Shown in pieces: positions 36,774 to 47,576 of a DNA stretch of 64,000 nt. The notes under the pieces were generated by a model that saw nothing but the letters and a program-made list of their open reading frames with translations, ran no database searches and was not told where the DNA came from. Every line of letters starts with the position of its first letter. Within the stretch, counting starts at the first letter, position 1. Made by a program: the position numbers and the translations under genes. Origin of the DNA: Gambelia wislizenii (lineage: Eukaryota; Chordata; Lepidosauria; Squamata; Crotaphytidae); assembly GCA_030847615.1 (NCBI GenBank), contig JAUMIR010000004.1:221887001-221951000 (forward strand). The letters run 5' to 3'.

Positions 36774-36928
36774 GGACTTTTTCAGAATTGGTTGAGAGAA
36801 GGACGGTGCTGTCCCACTTCAAGCGCTCCATTTCAGATGATGCCATCCGAAACGGAGCGCTGGAAGTGGGATAGCACCGTCCTCCTCCAGACCTCCATGG
36901 GAGTTTTTTACCTCGTCTGAAAAAGTCC
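36774..36928. mobile_element. Minimal hairpin MITE
   Basis: 155 bp with ATG on both sides (36771-36773, 36929-36931). Ends 'ggactttttcaga' and 'tctgaaaaagtcc'. The inner arms pair: 'acggtgctgtcccacttcaa' faces 'gaagtgggatagcaccgtcc', and 'cgctccatttcagatg' faces 'catccgaaacggagcg'. It is the smallest member of the family seen here. Confidence 0.9.
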
Positions 36929-37835
36929 ATGGTTTTCTTTATGTGTGAAATTCAGTTTTTGCACAATATTTGCACAAAATGTGGCTTTTGCATAGGAAAA
37001 AAAGTGCATTTCTGCTCAGAATACTTTGGCAGAATACTTTGCAATGTGGCAATATGAGGAGAAAATCGTGCAAGAATCTCAGTGTTGCTTTATGGTTCTT
37101 GATGGGTTTTTTAAAATGTCATGACACCACTTTTTTGATTAAGAAATTAAAATCCTTTCCATCCCTAGAACTCTAGTGTTGCAGTTCAGCAGACTACATT
37201 AGACCTCTCTAACCAACCACAAGTATATAAATTGCAAATTTCAAGATTCCACAGGATTCTATAGGATTCCACAGCTAGATAGTTCCAAACTGTTATCACT
37301 GAGTAGTGTAGATACATTCCCTGTTAGGAATCCATTAGCATTAAGTCCAGCTTTGTCCTACAGAAATTTGCAGTGTGTATTCATGAAAATCAAACCTTCC
37401 TTAATAACTGAGCTCTTCAGCATTGAGAGATAATTATGTTTCTGCAAGATGACAAAAAGCAAAAAACAAAAGAAAACAAAAAAACCCCAAAACAAAAAAA
37501 CCACAACCACAACCCACTTTGGCCCTCATCCCAACATATACATTCATAATAAATTAAATAAAAATACAAATGTCTTGCTTCATTCATGCAGTGTTGGAAT
37601 GGGGTGGGAGCTACTGCCATGTATCTATAAGAAGGGACCATGTGGTATAGATAAATGATGTGGTTCTGCATCATGTCTGTGGGTTGGTTACACTGGAGAG
37701 AGAAGGGGTCACCTTTCACCACAGGAAATGAGGATCATGTGAAGAGATTAATAACTAGTGGGTTGGATTAAAAAAAAGGCCTCTTGCCAAGGCGGAAGAT
37801 AAGGGACCATTGAAGCCATGCATATGTTATTCAAC
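36929..37835. other. No recognisable gene
   Basis: AT-rich sequence with an A-rich tract at 37455-37505. The opposing frames at 37417-37722 are short and unsupported. Confidence 0.45.
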
Positions 37836-38578
37836 ATGTTGTTGTTGTTGTTAACTGCCTTTGAGTTGACTTTGATTCATGGCAACCCCATCAATGGGAC
37901 ACCTCCAAGACCCCCTGTCCTCAACTCCTCTGCTCAGGCCCTGCAGTCTCAGGGCTGTGGCTTCCTTGATTGAGTCTGTTCACCTGGTACGCGGCTTTCC
38001 TCTCTTTCTACTGCCCTTCACCTTTCCTAGCATTATGGTCTTTTCTAGTGAGTTGTGCCTTCTCATGATGTAACCAAAGTGTGCCAGCTGCAGTTTAGTA
38101 AGCTTCGTTTCCAGGGAGAGTTTAATCTTTATTTGTTCTGGAACTCATTTGTTCATCTTTTGGGCAGTATCTGTAGAATTCTTCTCCAGCACTATATCTC
38201 AACTGAGTTGGTTTTCTTTCTATCATCTTTCTTCACTGTCCAGATCTCACTTCCGTACATGGTGATGGGAAATATGATGTCTTGGACAATCCTAACTTTA
38301 GTGTTCAGTTTTATATCTTTGCACTTTAGGATCTTGTCTAGTTCTTTTATAGCTGCCCTTCCCAGTCCTAGTCTTCTTCTGATTTCTTGACTGCAATCTC
38401 CGTTCTGATCAATGATTGATCTAAGGTATGGGAAATCTTTAACTATTTCAATTTCCTCATCGTCTAGATTTAATTTATGTAGATTATCTGTGGTTATTAT
38501 TTTTGTTTTCTTAACATTCGCACTTTCTTCTTTGACTATCTTTAGTAACTGTTACAAGTCATTGTTGTTTTCTGCTAG
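37836..38578 (-). mobile_element. RTE/BovB LINE, C-terminal part of the polymerase and 3' end
   Basis: Minus strand. The translation shows LNLDDEEIEIVKDFPYL near the upper end, then GDCSQEIRRRLGLGRAAIKEL, KCKDIKLNTKVRIV and FPITMYGSEIWTVKK. These are landmarks of the BovB/RTE reverse-transcriptase C-terminal region. A TAG stop replaces the usual Trp in the EIWCWRR block, and a frameshift follows. The element ends at an (ACA)n-type tail (complement of 'gttgttgttgttgtt', 37840-37857). BovB is known in the literature for horizontal spread between squamates and ruminants. Confidence 0.92.
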
Positions 38579-38606
38579 TAATACACACACACACGGGATT
38601 GAATTG

Positions 38607-38700
38607 CAACTTATTTATTTATTTCATTTTTATCCCACCTTTCCCTTAAAAATTAGCACTTAAGGTAAATAGTGAACAATGAAATTAAATAAATCACGGA
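38607..38700 (-). mobile_element. Short LINE 3'-end fragment
   Basis: Sense strand 'aggtgggataaaaatgaaat' with an (AAAT)n run, as at 1890. Family not resolved. A (AC)n run at 38582-38594 separates it from the BovB fragment. Confidence 0.5.
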
Positions 38701-39266
38701 AACTAGCACAATTATCATAATCAGACTAGAATCATGTTGGTGCACTACACTAGCATAAACCCAGTTGTGCAGATGATTGTGCTTTCTCTGGTTTCCCAAG
38801 TGCAGTCCCTAGTGCAGCCGTTTGTTCTTCAAGCACACACATACACACATTTTTGATTGAAAGTGGAAAGACTTGAGTGCTGTGCAATATGTAAGCCCAG
38901 GGCCTTAGTGTTCACTACACAATCAGGATCCAGAATAACTATTCTGGCATGTATTCACATTGTTCTAAAAGTGTGTAGGGTCTTGACCATTGAGTCTAGA
39001 CAACTGCAGGCATCTGTGACTATTGCCAAGTCAGGCTGACTAAAAGTTGGAGCTGGTGTATGAAATGGATTTGTGCAAAAGCACTCCTCATCACTGCTGC
39101 TTCCTGGGAGCACAGGCTCAAGGACAGCACAGGCTCAAGGAAAACTTTGGGGTTGTGGTCCTGCTCTTTTAGGAAGAGTGCAACCCCTCTGGAACAGAAT
39201 TCATTGAATCTCATTCTCCAAATTACTCTTTCTATTGATCAGTACCAGCTGCATCTCTGGGTCTGA
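38701..39266. other. No recognisable feature
   Basis: Includes a 16-bp local duplication ('acagcacaggctcaagg' beside 'gagcacaggctcaagg', 39108-39138). Nothing else. Confidence 0.45.
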
Positions 39267-39583
39267 CTATGGGCTCATTGACATGGACCAGAATATGCCA
39301 GCTGCCCGCCAGCATATTCTGCCCATGGATCTGGCCTGTTGTTCCCCTGTTACCTCATGATACAGGATGGAGTCCAGACCACCATGTCGGTTGGTCTCTG
39401 CAGCCACTGCCACTACCGGCTGTGTCCCAGTCTCCATAGCCAGGAAGCCAGACCACAGCATGTGAGCAGCTTTGGTCACATGCTGTGGGACTCCTTCCTG
39501 GCTACAGAACAGCGAGGAAGATGGCAGCTGCAGTGATGGGCTGATATGCTGGAATGGGCACCTGCAGTCATCTGGGACATGAT
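39267..39583. mobile_element. Palindromic element, possible MITE
   Basis: Internal inverted repeat 39440-39501: 'ccaggaag..ccacagcatgtga' faces 'tcacatgctgtgg..cttcctgg'. Outer blocks also pair loosely ('gccagcatattctgcccatg' near 39310 against 'atatgctggaatgggc' near 39545). The borders 'gggctcattgacatgg' and 'gggacatgatcc' are approximate. The frames on both strands over it are artefacts. Confidence 0.5.
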
Positions 39584-41322
39584 CCATTTTTTTTTTTTTG
39601 GCAGGGTAAAGCAGATTTTACCAAGTATTTTTTGGTAAACAACAAGAACAACAACAACAAAATTTATTTTTAAAACATCATAACACAAACAAATACTATA
39701 GGAACCATACAACTAGAAAAGGTGATGAGAAGCCCAACAGCACAATGAAGGAGAGAGAGAATGACTCTCAGTGGTGTAGCAGTGCCTTGGACCCACAGCA
39801 AACGGGGACCACCTGGTGTTGTCTGCCCCACACATCATCGAGGATCACAGTGACTCACACAGTCAATGGATGCTGCCTCTACCATCATTGGCACCTCTGG
39901 GCTGGGCTGCCTACACCCAGGACAATTTCTCCACCATCACATCACCCCCAGCAAGAACTGCCAGCTTACTCCTCCACTCTGAGAAGGAAACTATAAAGGG
40001 AGACAAGCAGAGTTGGGTGAAGAGGAAAAAGATGTGCTATGCCAACAGGCACTAACCTCCATCCCTGGTAACAGCTCACTCCAAACCTCCAGATGACTGC
40101 ACTAGCAATGAGAATTAAGTTAATCATGACTAATTTTCAATGGGGGGGGGAGTAAAGTGTAACGAAGTATTTCAGGATCCAGTTCACTGGTTACACTCCA
40201 TCACCTGCATAGAAGTATAATGATTATGACTGCATTACTATTAAGAACAGCAGTAGCAACAGTGTGAACATGATTCCAGGAAAATGGGGTAACTAACAGA
40301 AGATTTGTAACAAACCCTTCATTTTCTAAACTGCTAAAGAGAAAAGGCTCACAGATTTTTTTCTGCTTGTAGAGATTCCCCTGCTGTTCTACATTTTCCT
40401 TGCAGATTTTTTTTCCATCCTGGGACCCAATTTTTGTGGTTTCTTGTTAGCCTAACTTGTCTTAAGAGCTTGGACAAGTTACGGTAGTTTTCAGGGCTAC
40501 ATTTCCTAGACTTTCCTAGCCAGCATGGCTGAAGTACTCTCCCAGACGCTGCCTGTATGCCTGCAGTGCATGAACTAAAGTTTCAATGACTATTTTCTAA
40601 TACTGGCATGTGGCAGCCACTTTCAGTGTTCTTAAAAGGTTCCAGGGCATAGAGGAAAGACATCACACTGTTAGCCCATTTTGTTAAACAGAAGTTGATT
40701 TCGTATTTAGCTGTACATAGGATGTGTGATGCAGAGGAAACAAATCTGTCCGATAAACTCTACAAGATGAATAATTCCCGCTGAAAGCAAGTAGTCAAGG
40801 CTGAGTGCAAGATTAATATGCACTCCGAAGTTATGCATCCCACTACACTTATCGATTACAGGGAAAATACAAAGAACCATGCTTTCTGGTTTGAGTTTGA
40901 TTGAGCCTCTTGCCGTACCTGATCTTAGGTACAATTTCTTTAAAGAAATAATTTGTCTACGATAAGAGCTATTTCCCCCCCCACCAATTTTGTTCTTGTG
41001 CAAGCTATGTGAACAAATACTATGGCTTCAAGGTTTTAGTAGCAGATTATTTAGCCACAACCTCAGCCATCTAATCAGGAAGGGAAAATTTTAATTGGTG
41101 AAGCTGAGGCCACCCTTGATCCCCCTTCCCCCACTATATCTTGATTTTGGAGTGTTACCATCATTGAGAATGCGGGGAAAGATAGTCTTTGTTCAAATAA
41201 TAAGTTCTAACTTATATTTTATAAATGAAAGCTGTCTTTCCTTCAATATCCCTAAAAGTCATATGTGTTGGAAATGTGGTAATTTCATCCATATGCATAT
41301 GTTTAAGGATGCTCTCAAATAA
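39584..41322. other. Unique-looking stretch, candidate conserved block
   Basis: No gene seen. A low-complexity T12 run is at 39588-39599 and (ACA)n at 39640-39661. The part at about 40680-40990 has balanced sequence with motifs such as 'ttaatatgcactccgaag' and 'acttatcgattacaggg', and no resemblance to a repeat. Confidence 0.45.
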
Positions 41323-41330
41323 TGCTAAAA

Positions 41331-41700
41331 CAGTGGCTCTTTATCTTTTCTTTTCCAGGGGCCCCCTTTAAATACCTTTTGTTGCTCTGGACCCCCAAGG
41401 CTTAACTCAAGATTTAAAACAACAATAATAGCATTACACCACCCATTAAACCTTCCCTCAGAGGCATTGGAGGTGAGAGGAAGATTTTTCTCCTGCTTCT
41501 TCCTGCAAGTTTGTGGCTGGAGTGGATTGAATGGCAATGTGCAGGCCAAGCCAGCCATCCAGCCTATGCTTTGGCTCCTGTCACATGGCTGCTCCACTGC
41601 AGGGAGGACGTAGGCAGAGCAACCTTCAAGCCTTCACAGACCCCCTGTGAGGACATCATGGCCCCCTGGGGATTCTTGGACCACAGGTTAAGAACCACTG
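41331..41700. mobile_element. hAT MITE with perfect 8-bp target duplication
   Basis: 370 bp. It starts 'cagtggctctttatcttttc' and ends 'aggttaagaaccactg', the classic hAT CAGTGGTTCT-type terminal repeat. Exact TGCTAAAA copies flank it (41323-41330 and 41701-41708). The interior contains the 'ggacccccaaggctta' and 'ggccccctggggattc' phrases often seen in vertebrate hAT MITEs. No transposase. Confidence 0.95.
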
Positions 41701-41708
41701 TGCTAAAA

Positions 41709-42204
41709 TATTGGTGAGACATTATTGACCTATGCAGAATCCATGGGGATGATGATGAAGATCTTGACAATTTGATATTAAATAATACTTCCCTGCCAAT
41801 TTATATGGAACAAGTATTAAGGTGATTAACCTACATTTTCTAGGCGCCCCCTTTTCCCTTGGATTCCTTTGTTTTCAATTTTCCAGTCAGAGAACCACTA
41901 TTTGTCTCAGTTCCCCAGACTCTGCTGAAAATGGCAGCCGAGGCAATGAGCACAGGCACAAAGAATTAATTCACCTTCTCTACAGTCTCCTTATCTTCCT
42001 TCTATATTGCTTTAATTGCCTGGTGTTCATGGTGAAACTTCTGCCAAAGTTAGTTTTCTCCTTTCTGATTTTTTAAAAAATTGTTGATCATAAATGCCTA
42101 AATCCAATTGTTAGACCCAGCCGAGTAAACCCATTGAACTTACATAAGGACTTATATCCAGCAATGGTTTCAGTGGGCATATTGTAGCTGAGACTAGCAC
42201 TTGA
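41709..42204. other. No recognisable gene
   Basis: Near 42110-42185 the words 'gtaaacccattgaactt' and 'ggtttcagtgggcat' resemble an ancient squamate repeat, also suggested at 4955-5005 ('agacttactcagaagaagg', 'ttgagttcagtgggatcc'). Not assignable. Confidence 0.4.
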
Positions 42205-43060
42205 ATTTAGGCCAATGGTATTGGCAATATCAGAATTACCAAAATCCTTTTTTGGGGGGCATCTCTTAGGGAAACTGTTTTGTGCAAATTTGTGTTCCTT
42301 TTTGTTCTTTCTTCATTGGGCAAATATGTCTTCTCTATGAAGGAAGCCTTATTTTCCCCATTAGCTCCTTTGATACTGCTCATTAACCTCTTGGACTTTG
42401 TGATACCTTTCCTGACCATCAGTATAGATTTTAGTTGGGCTCTTATTAATGTGGATTTTAGTAACCCCCAATGTTCTTGATAGATTTTATATCCTTGAAT
42501 TTTCCTTTTCAACTTCTCTTGTAGTAGTCTCTTCGTTGTTATGACACCTCCTCTTTTGGCATTAATTGAGACTATGGTGATGATCAGACATGGGGGAAGT
42601 GCCAAAAAACCACATTCCCAACCACATCAGAAGATCGCTAGAAGAACAGAAAGGGAGACCTTACCAGACACCACATCCTTTAGCCATTCCCGGGGCATAG
42701 TGCTAGCATGCACGAGACTTCCCTTTTGCATTGACGGGGACAAGGCACCAATACAAAGGGATGCCTTACTGATGCTTGTGCTATGCCCCCAGAACAATGG
42801 GGGGCGTCATCGTCTGGTAAGGTCTCCCCTTCCTGTTCTTCTAGTGATCTTCTGATGTGGTTTTTGCCATGTCTGCTAATCTCCTATGCTGGTTTTCTTG
42901 GGCCATTTTCTGCTTATAGCTAAATTAAACTTGATAGCACCGTGGTCATTATTTTTAACTCGTTCAACAACATTTCCAATCATGCAATGTTCTTGGGAAC
43001 CACCAATGATTAGGTTCATGGTCATCTCCTTCCTGGTCATTTCCATGGTTCTAGGGATTT
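42205..43060 (-). mobile_element. Decayed LINE coding remnant split by a MITE
   Basis: Minus strand. Above the MITE (about 42885-43000) the translation includes VVERVKNNDHGAIKFNLAIS, resembling the SDH-type end of a LINE endonuclease domain. Below it (42207-42575) an open frame of about 120 codons continues: INAKRGGV, then a Lys/Arg-rich part. These match the layout of the endonuclease-to-reverse-transcriptase linker in LINEs, but I cannot name the clade. Confidence 0.45.
42576..42884. mobile_element. Palindromic MITE inside LINE remnant
   Basis: 309 bp with TAT on both sides (42573-42575, 42885-42887). Ends 'ggtgatgatcagacatgg' and 'ccatgtctgctaatctcc'. The arms 'agaacagaaagggagacctt' and 'aaggtctccccttcctgttc' pair. 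Centre near 42730. Confidence 0.9.
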
Positions 43061-43429
43061 TTTTTTAATTTAGATGTTTTACTCTGTTTTTTAATTTCCA
43101 GAACATGAATTATTAACCCAGATTACCTCTTTTGGAAATTTTAGGATGGTAAAAACTCACACTCTTGATTTTACTTCATTTTCTGAATTTGTCCTGCTTT
43201 CTCATCCCATCATTTGTTCATGTCAGGGTTACAAGACTACTTTTATTTTCTTGCACAGAAATCTATATGCACTTTCTGTATACATTTCCCCTAATGTACA
43301 CTTTTTGTGTGCATATTTCTCATTGGCTATAGCATTTTGTGTGCATTTTTCAATTACTTGAAATTTTTGAAGTTTTTTTTGTGTGGATTGTATTTCTCCA
43401 AAATGAACTACAAGCCACATAAAGACATA
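43061..43429. other. No recognisable feature
   Basis: AT-rich. No repeat or gene that I can support. Confidence 0.4.
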
Positions 43430-44424
43430 GGGGTCGTTTACATGGCAAAATAAATCCTCAAAGAATGCGACAAGAAGCCTGATAGTTCCCATGTATTTCG
43501 AAGCAACGGCGCCCTTTTCAGAAGGAGGGGGTGCAAAAAAACCCATAAGTTGCGCAGTATCAGCTTTTGCTAGTTTTCCACACTTTTTTGATTAAGTTCG
43601 CAAAAATGCACATAATTGGTCATGGGAACTAACCATTGTGTACCTTTTCGAATTACTGTGAGCAGAGCTGAATCCTGATTGGTTGGAGTGACCATTCTGC
43701 TTTATCCAAATAGACTGAGGGGTTGGAGAGAAGAAATTCACCCTCCTTCTGCTTGCAGCCCACTTTGGAAAATCTGCTCTGAGCCCTTCCTGTCTGTTTC
43801 AAAGGAAGGCTTTGGGGGTTGGGAAAATGATCGGGAGGAGCCCCTGCTTTGCTGGTGTGTGTGTGTGTGTGTGTTCATTCGTGTGTGCGGGGAAACAGCT
43901 GATCGCATGTTCGTCTTTTTGTTTGTTTGTCCTTCCATTCACTGGCCTGTATTCAAGGCTTCAGAGGCAGGGAAAACAATCAGGAATGAGGCAAGCCCCT
44001 TGCTTCTGTAGTGTGTGTTTGTGTGTGCATGCATGAAGGGAAGGGAGGAAGCGAAGGAGGTCACTCCACCATGCTTTTGCTTGTTCGTCCTTTCATTCAC
44101 TCCTTTCTTTATAGAAGCCTTTTGGGGCTGGGGAAGACGGGGGGAGTTGACAGATCGCTCGTTCAATCTCTTGTTTGTTTGTCCTTTTCTTTCCTCTCAT
44201 TATTTATGATCTCCATGACCCCCTCCTTGCTCCCTCCCCACCTCCTGCCTGGCTTTAATCATCTGGAGGCGATCCCCCCCCCACCTTTGCCTGTGTGAAC
44301 TAAAGTGGCTGCATCTGGCTGCCTCTTTCGATTATGCCAGGAGTTGTGTGATTTATGCGCTCCTGATGCGAAAGAACGGTAATCTGGAATCTTGTGAACT
44401 TTTTCCTGTGGTGGAACCGGCCCC
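43430..44424. mobile_element. Large inverted-repeat element, GGGGTCGTTTACA type
   Basis: 995 bp with ATA on both sides (43427-43429, 44425-44427). Left end 'ggggtcgtttacatggcaaa'; the right end, reversed, reads GGGGCCGGTTCCACCAC. The interior holds three degenerate tandem units (see 43800-44195). A (GT)n tract is at 43856-43874. The element at 62199 has similar ends. All frames here (43679-44298) come from this repeat. Confidence 0.72.
43800..44195. repeat. Degenerate tandem repeat, period about 150-160 bp
   Basis: Unit anchors: 'ggaaggctttgggggttggg' (43804), 'caaggcttcagaggcaggga' (43956), 'agaagccttttggggctggg' (44114). The first two units end in near-identical text: 'gttcgtctttttgtttgttt' with 'ccttccattcact', and 'cttgttcgtcctttcattca'. 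The third ends 'cttgtttgtttgtccttttc'. Confidence 0.75.
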
Positions 44425-44988
44425 ATAGATTTCTGAGCTGAAGCACACTGTGTCTTGAGGAGAGGTAAACCAGATATTTTGTTTAAAATCTCAGCTCCAA
44501 CAAAGTTCTTTTCATGCCTATGATAGCTACATCCACATTCAGTACTCTAGCAGTGTCTGTGGGCTTCCATTTGTTTGACACTATACTGTTTTGTTATACA
44601 GCATGTGTGGGCATCTCCTGAGGGTTACAGGACTGCATTGGCCTCCCATATGAGAATTGGAGGGCTATAATTCCTCCCAAGTTGACATCCCTATTTCTTT
44701 TAGTTTTTATCATTTTCTTTTTAATCCCCTCTTGAAACAAGGGTCAATTTTGTCATGTTTTTAGACCCTCATGTTTTTTGGCCTAGGAGTGTCCTTTTTA
44801 TTAGTCAGGAAGTCAACTGGAAAGTCAACTCCAGTTCATTTCCCGGCTGCAAAAAGGACTCTACAGTGAGGAATGAGAAAATTGCATCCATGCCCCCCTG
44901 GGGGAATGAGGGACACATTTTTATTTTAAAAATGTAAAGTTAACGAGGGGGGTCATTTTGGCTCTCCTAATCATCTGAAGAAGAATCT
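44425..44988. other. No recognisable feature
   Basis: No repeat or gene that I can support. Confidence 0.4.
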
Positions 44989-45212
44989 GACCCTGTCTAC
45001 ACTGGGAGTAAAAAAATCCAGATAAAATTCAGAGTACTTTGGCCTAGATCTGCAGCACATGAAATTCAGACTAATCTGGCCTGGGTTTAAGTGCCACACC
45101 TTACCTAGCCAAAGCCCCAATCTGCATCACCATTCAGCAGCAGGCTTGTCTACACAATAATTCATTCAGGTTTTTAACTCCTGTGAAGCTGTGGTCCACC
45201 ACTGCTGCCTAG

Positions 45213-45421
45213 CTTTGGTGGTGCAGTGCTTAAATGCCAGTACTGCAGACACAACGTTGTGAATTCAATCCTACAGGGCTCCAAGGTTGACACAGCCTTC
45301 CATACTTCTATAGGTTGGTAAAACAAGTACCCAGTTGTTGGGGGCTAACACATTGTAAACTACTTAGGGAGTGCTTTGCACTGATAAGAGGTATAGAAAT
45401 ATAAATGCCATTGCTATTGCT
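45213..45421 (+). mobile_element. tRNA-derived SINE nested in foldback element
   Basis: A-box region 'tggtggtgcagtgcttaaat', B-box region 'gtgaattcaatcctac', then 'ccaaggttgacacagccttc', 'ggtaaaacaagtacccagtt' and the tail 'gggagtgctttgcactgata' with 'agaggtatagaaat'. It shares the body with the SINE at 10923 but has a different tail. Confidence 0.85.
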
Positions 45422-45469
45422 AGCCAGGCACCTCCATGGTACTGCTGCTGGTGTGGGCCAGAAGAGTGA

Positions 45470-45965
45470 CAAGGCTCTGCCTTCCTGGTGCATAATTGAT
45501 CACATGGCTGGCCATGCGTTCTGACCTCAGAAAGAGTGACTATGCACCAGGGCTCTGCCTTCCCAGCACACAATCTCTCTCTCTCTCTCTGAGGTCCAAA
45601 GGAACAGCCAACCCCACCCTCATGAGTCTGGCCTCTCATTCTGACCTGACAGAGAGCAACTATGACCCTGGGTTCTGCCTTCCTGGCACACAGTAGGTCT
45701 CTCTTAGGTCAGAAGGAGTGGCTAGCCCTGCCATTGTGAGGATGGCTGCTTGTTCAGACCTCAGAGAAAGTGATTGTGCACCAGGGGTCTGCCTTCTCAG
45801 TGTGATGGTGGGGCTGGCTGTTCCTCCTAACCTCAGAGTGGGTGATTATGTGCCAAGAAAGCAGAACCCTGTGCATAGTCACGCTCTCTGAGGTCAGAAT
45901 GAGTGGCCAGCTTCGCAATGGTGGGGCTGGCCACTCCTTCTGACCTCACAGAGAGTGACTAGTGG
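45470..45965. repeat. Array of about 80-100 bp modules in alternating orientation
   Basis: Repeated words: 'ctgacctcagaaagagtgac' (about 45521), 'ctgacctgacagagagcaac' (about 45641), 'agacctcagagaaagtgatt' (about 45757), 'aacctcagagtgggtgatta' (about 45829), 'ctgacctcacagagagtgac' (about 45940), and inverted 'tctgaggtcagaatgagtgg' (about 45888). Each is followed by 'gcaccagggctctgccttc'-like text. A (TC)n patch is at 45572-45591. Single modules are seen in copies 1 and 2 of the host element. Confidence 0.78.
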
Positions 45966-46344
45966 CAGAGCTCTGTCTTTGGAATAAAGAGGAGGGGATG
46001 CAGAGGAGGGGGAAATGGTGGTGGCTTAGGCACTGTTTTCCTTACTCCTCCCACCCCCTCCATACACAATCCAGGGTGGATGCATTGCTCACACTACAGT
46101 TTTTTTCAAGAGTTTCAAGTACAAAATTGGACCCTCATCCCTTAGGATTCAGGATTCATCCTAAATGGAAGCTCCCCAACTCTTGTTGGCTCCAAGCTAG
46201 TTTGAAAAGCTGTTTTGCCTTCTTTTTGGATGTTAGGTGTCAGCAGTCTGATTCTGATTCAAGTCAAGCCCACTCCTTTCGTAGAACCCTGGCTTGTCTC
46301 AAAATGTTCTGCAGTTACAAATTTGAACACATATTTCATAAACC

Positions 46345-47545
46345 ATCATCTCATCCATCTTGCACCAACTTTATTTACAATCTTCTTCAGCATGATGCTC
46401 CAAAGGGCTACAGCAGAGCTCGAAGAAGAAGACGGCATCTATATACATTACCGTATTGATGGTAGCTTGTTTAACTTAAGCCGTCTGAGGGCTCGCACTA
46501 AGACTCTAAACTATCTAGTCCGTGAGCTGCTCTTCGCTGATGATGCTGCCCTTGTTGCCCACACAGAAGTAGCTCTGCAGAGGCTAACATCCTGCTTCGC
46601 AACAGCTGCAGAGCTGTTTGAGCTGGAAGTCAACCTGAAGAAAATGGAAGTTCTCTACCAGCCTGCACCACAGGATGAACACCATCATCCACACATTGCC
46701 ATCAGCAAATCAGTGCTCAAGTCCATTCAGCAGTTCACCTACCTGGGAAGCATCGTCTCATCAGATGCCAAGATTGACAAAGAGATCGATCACATATTAG
46801 CAAAGGCATATAGTGCATTTGGAAGACTTTACAAGAGTCTGGAGTAATAAACACCTGAGGCGAAGCACAAAAATCAAAGTGTATAGAGCCATTGTACTGT
46901 CTATTCTCCTTTATGGGTCTGAAACATGGGTCACCGATCGCCACCACTTACGACTCCTTGAATGCTTTCATCAGCGCTGTATATGCACAATCCTAAATAT
47001 ACACTGGACTGACTATGTGACGAATGTTGCTATCCTTGAGCAAGCAGGGATTACCAGCATTGAGGCCATGATATTGAGAACACAGCTGCGCTGGGCATGT
47101 TTCTAGGATGGAGGACCATCACCTCCCCAAAATAGTACTCTACGGTGAACTTGCCACAGGTCAGCATAAGAGGGGCACTCCAAAAAAGCGATACAAGGAC
47201 TCCCTGAAACAACATCTCAGGCTCGGCCAAATTGATCACCAACAATGGTCCGCCCTGGCCTCACATCGGGAGGCATGGAGACACACTATCCACAATGCTG
47301 CAGCCTTATTTGAGAACTCACGCCGAACAAGTCTTGAAGAGAAACGACAACGCAGAAAGCATCACAACCTGGAAACATCACCCAAGGAGACCTTCTGCTG
47401 TGCTTTCTGCAACTGGACTTGTTTATCTCAGATTGGCCTTTTTACTCATCAGCATGCTTGCAGAAACCATTGGATGAGTCCTTCCTGAATCTTCGTTTGC
47501 TAAGAAAAGCCAGAGAGAGAGAGAGAAAGACACACAGAGAGAGAT
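46345..47545 (+). mobile_element. Non-LTR retrotransposon ORF2 remnant with C-terminal zinc-finger-like motif
   Basis: The product would be a LINE reverse transcriptase. Three frames joined by frameshifts cover it: 46345-46845 (LAPTLFTIFFSMML; active-site block LLFADDAALVAH intact; FTYLGSIVSSDAKIDKEID), 46813-47106 (KVYRAIVLSILLYGSETWV; LLECFHQRCICTILN) and 47108-47488 (EDHHLPKIVLYGEL; RGTPKKRYKDSLKQHL). The end of the last frame has C-x2-C, H and C residues spaced like a C2HC finger. Next to the RWA block at 47090-47115 a small deletion breaks the frame. A purine (GA)n tail follows (47512-47545). The clade is not resolved; the type is common in diverse animals. Confidence 0.88.
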
Positions 47546-47576
47546 TCTTTGTCTTTTCATAAACTGCCTTGAGCCC

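Larger units (their letters stand above)
44989..46115. mobile_element. Foldback DNA transposon, GGGCTTGTCTACAC type, copy 3
   Basis: Left end 'gaccctgtctacactggg', then 'gaaattcagactaatctggc' and 'aagtgccacaccttacctag' as in copy 1. It holds a nested SINE (45213-45421) and an array of repeated modules (45470-45965). The right side resembles copy 1 up to about 'gtttcaag' (46115), after which a true terminal repeat is not seen, so the right end may be lost. Confidence 0.7.

Noticed and set aside
43680..44300. GC-rich part with several frames, candidate exon
   Set aside because: Explained by tandem repeats in the ATA-flanked element; the frames are open because of (GT)n and similar low-complexity sequence.
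45470..45965. Regular repeats that could suggest a CRISPR-like array
   Set aside because: Units vary in length, orientation and sequence, there are no unique spacers, and the context is a vertebrate transposon.
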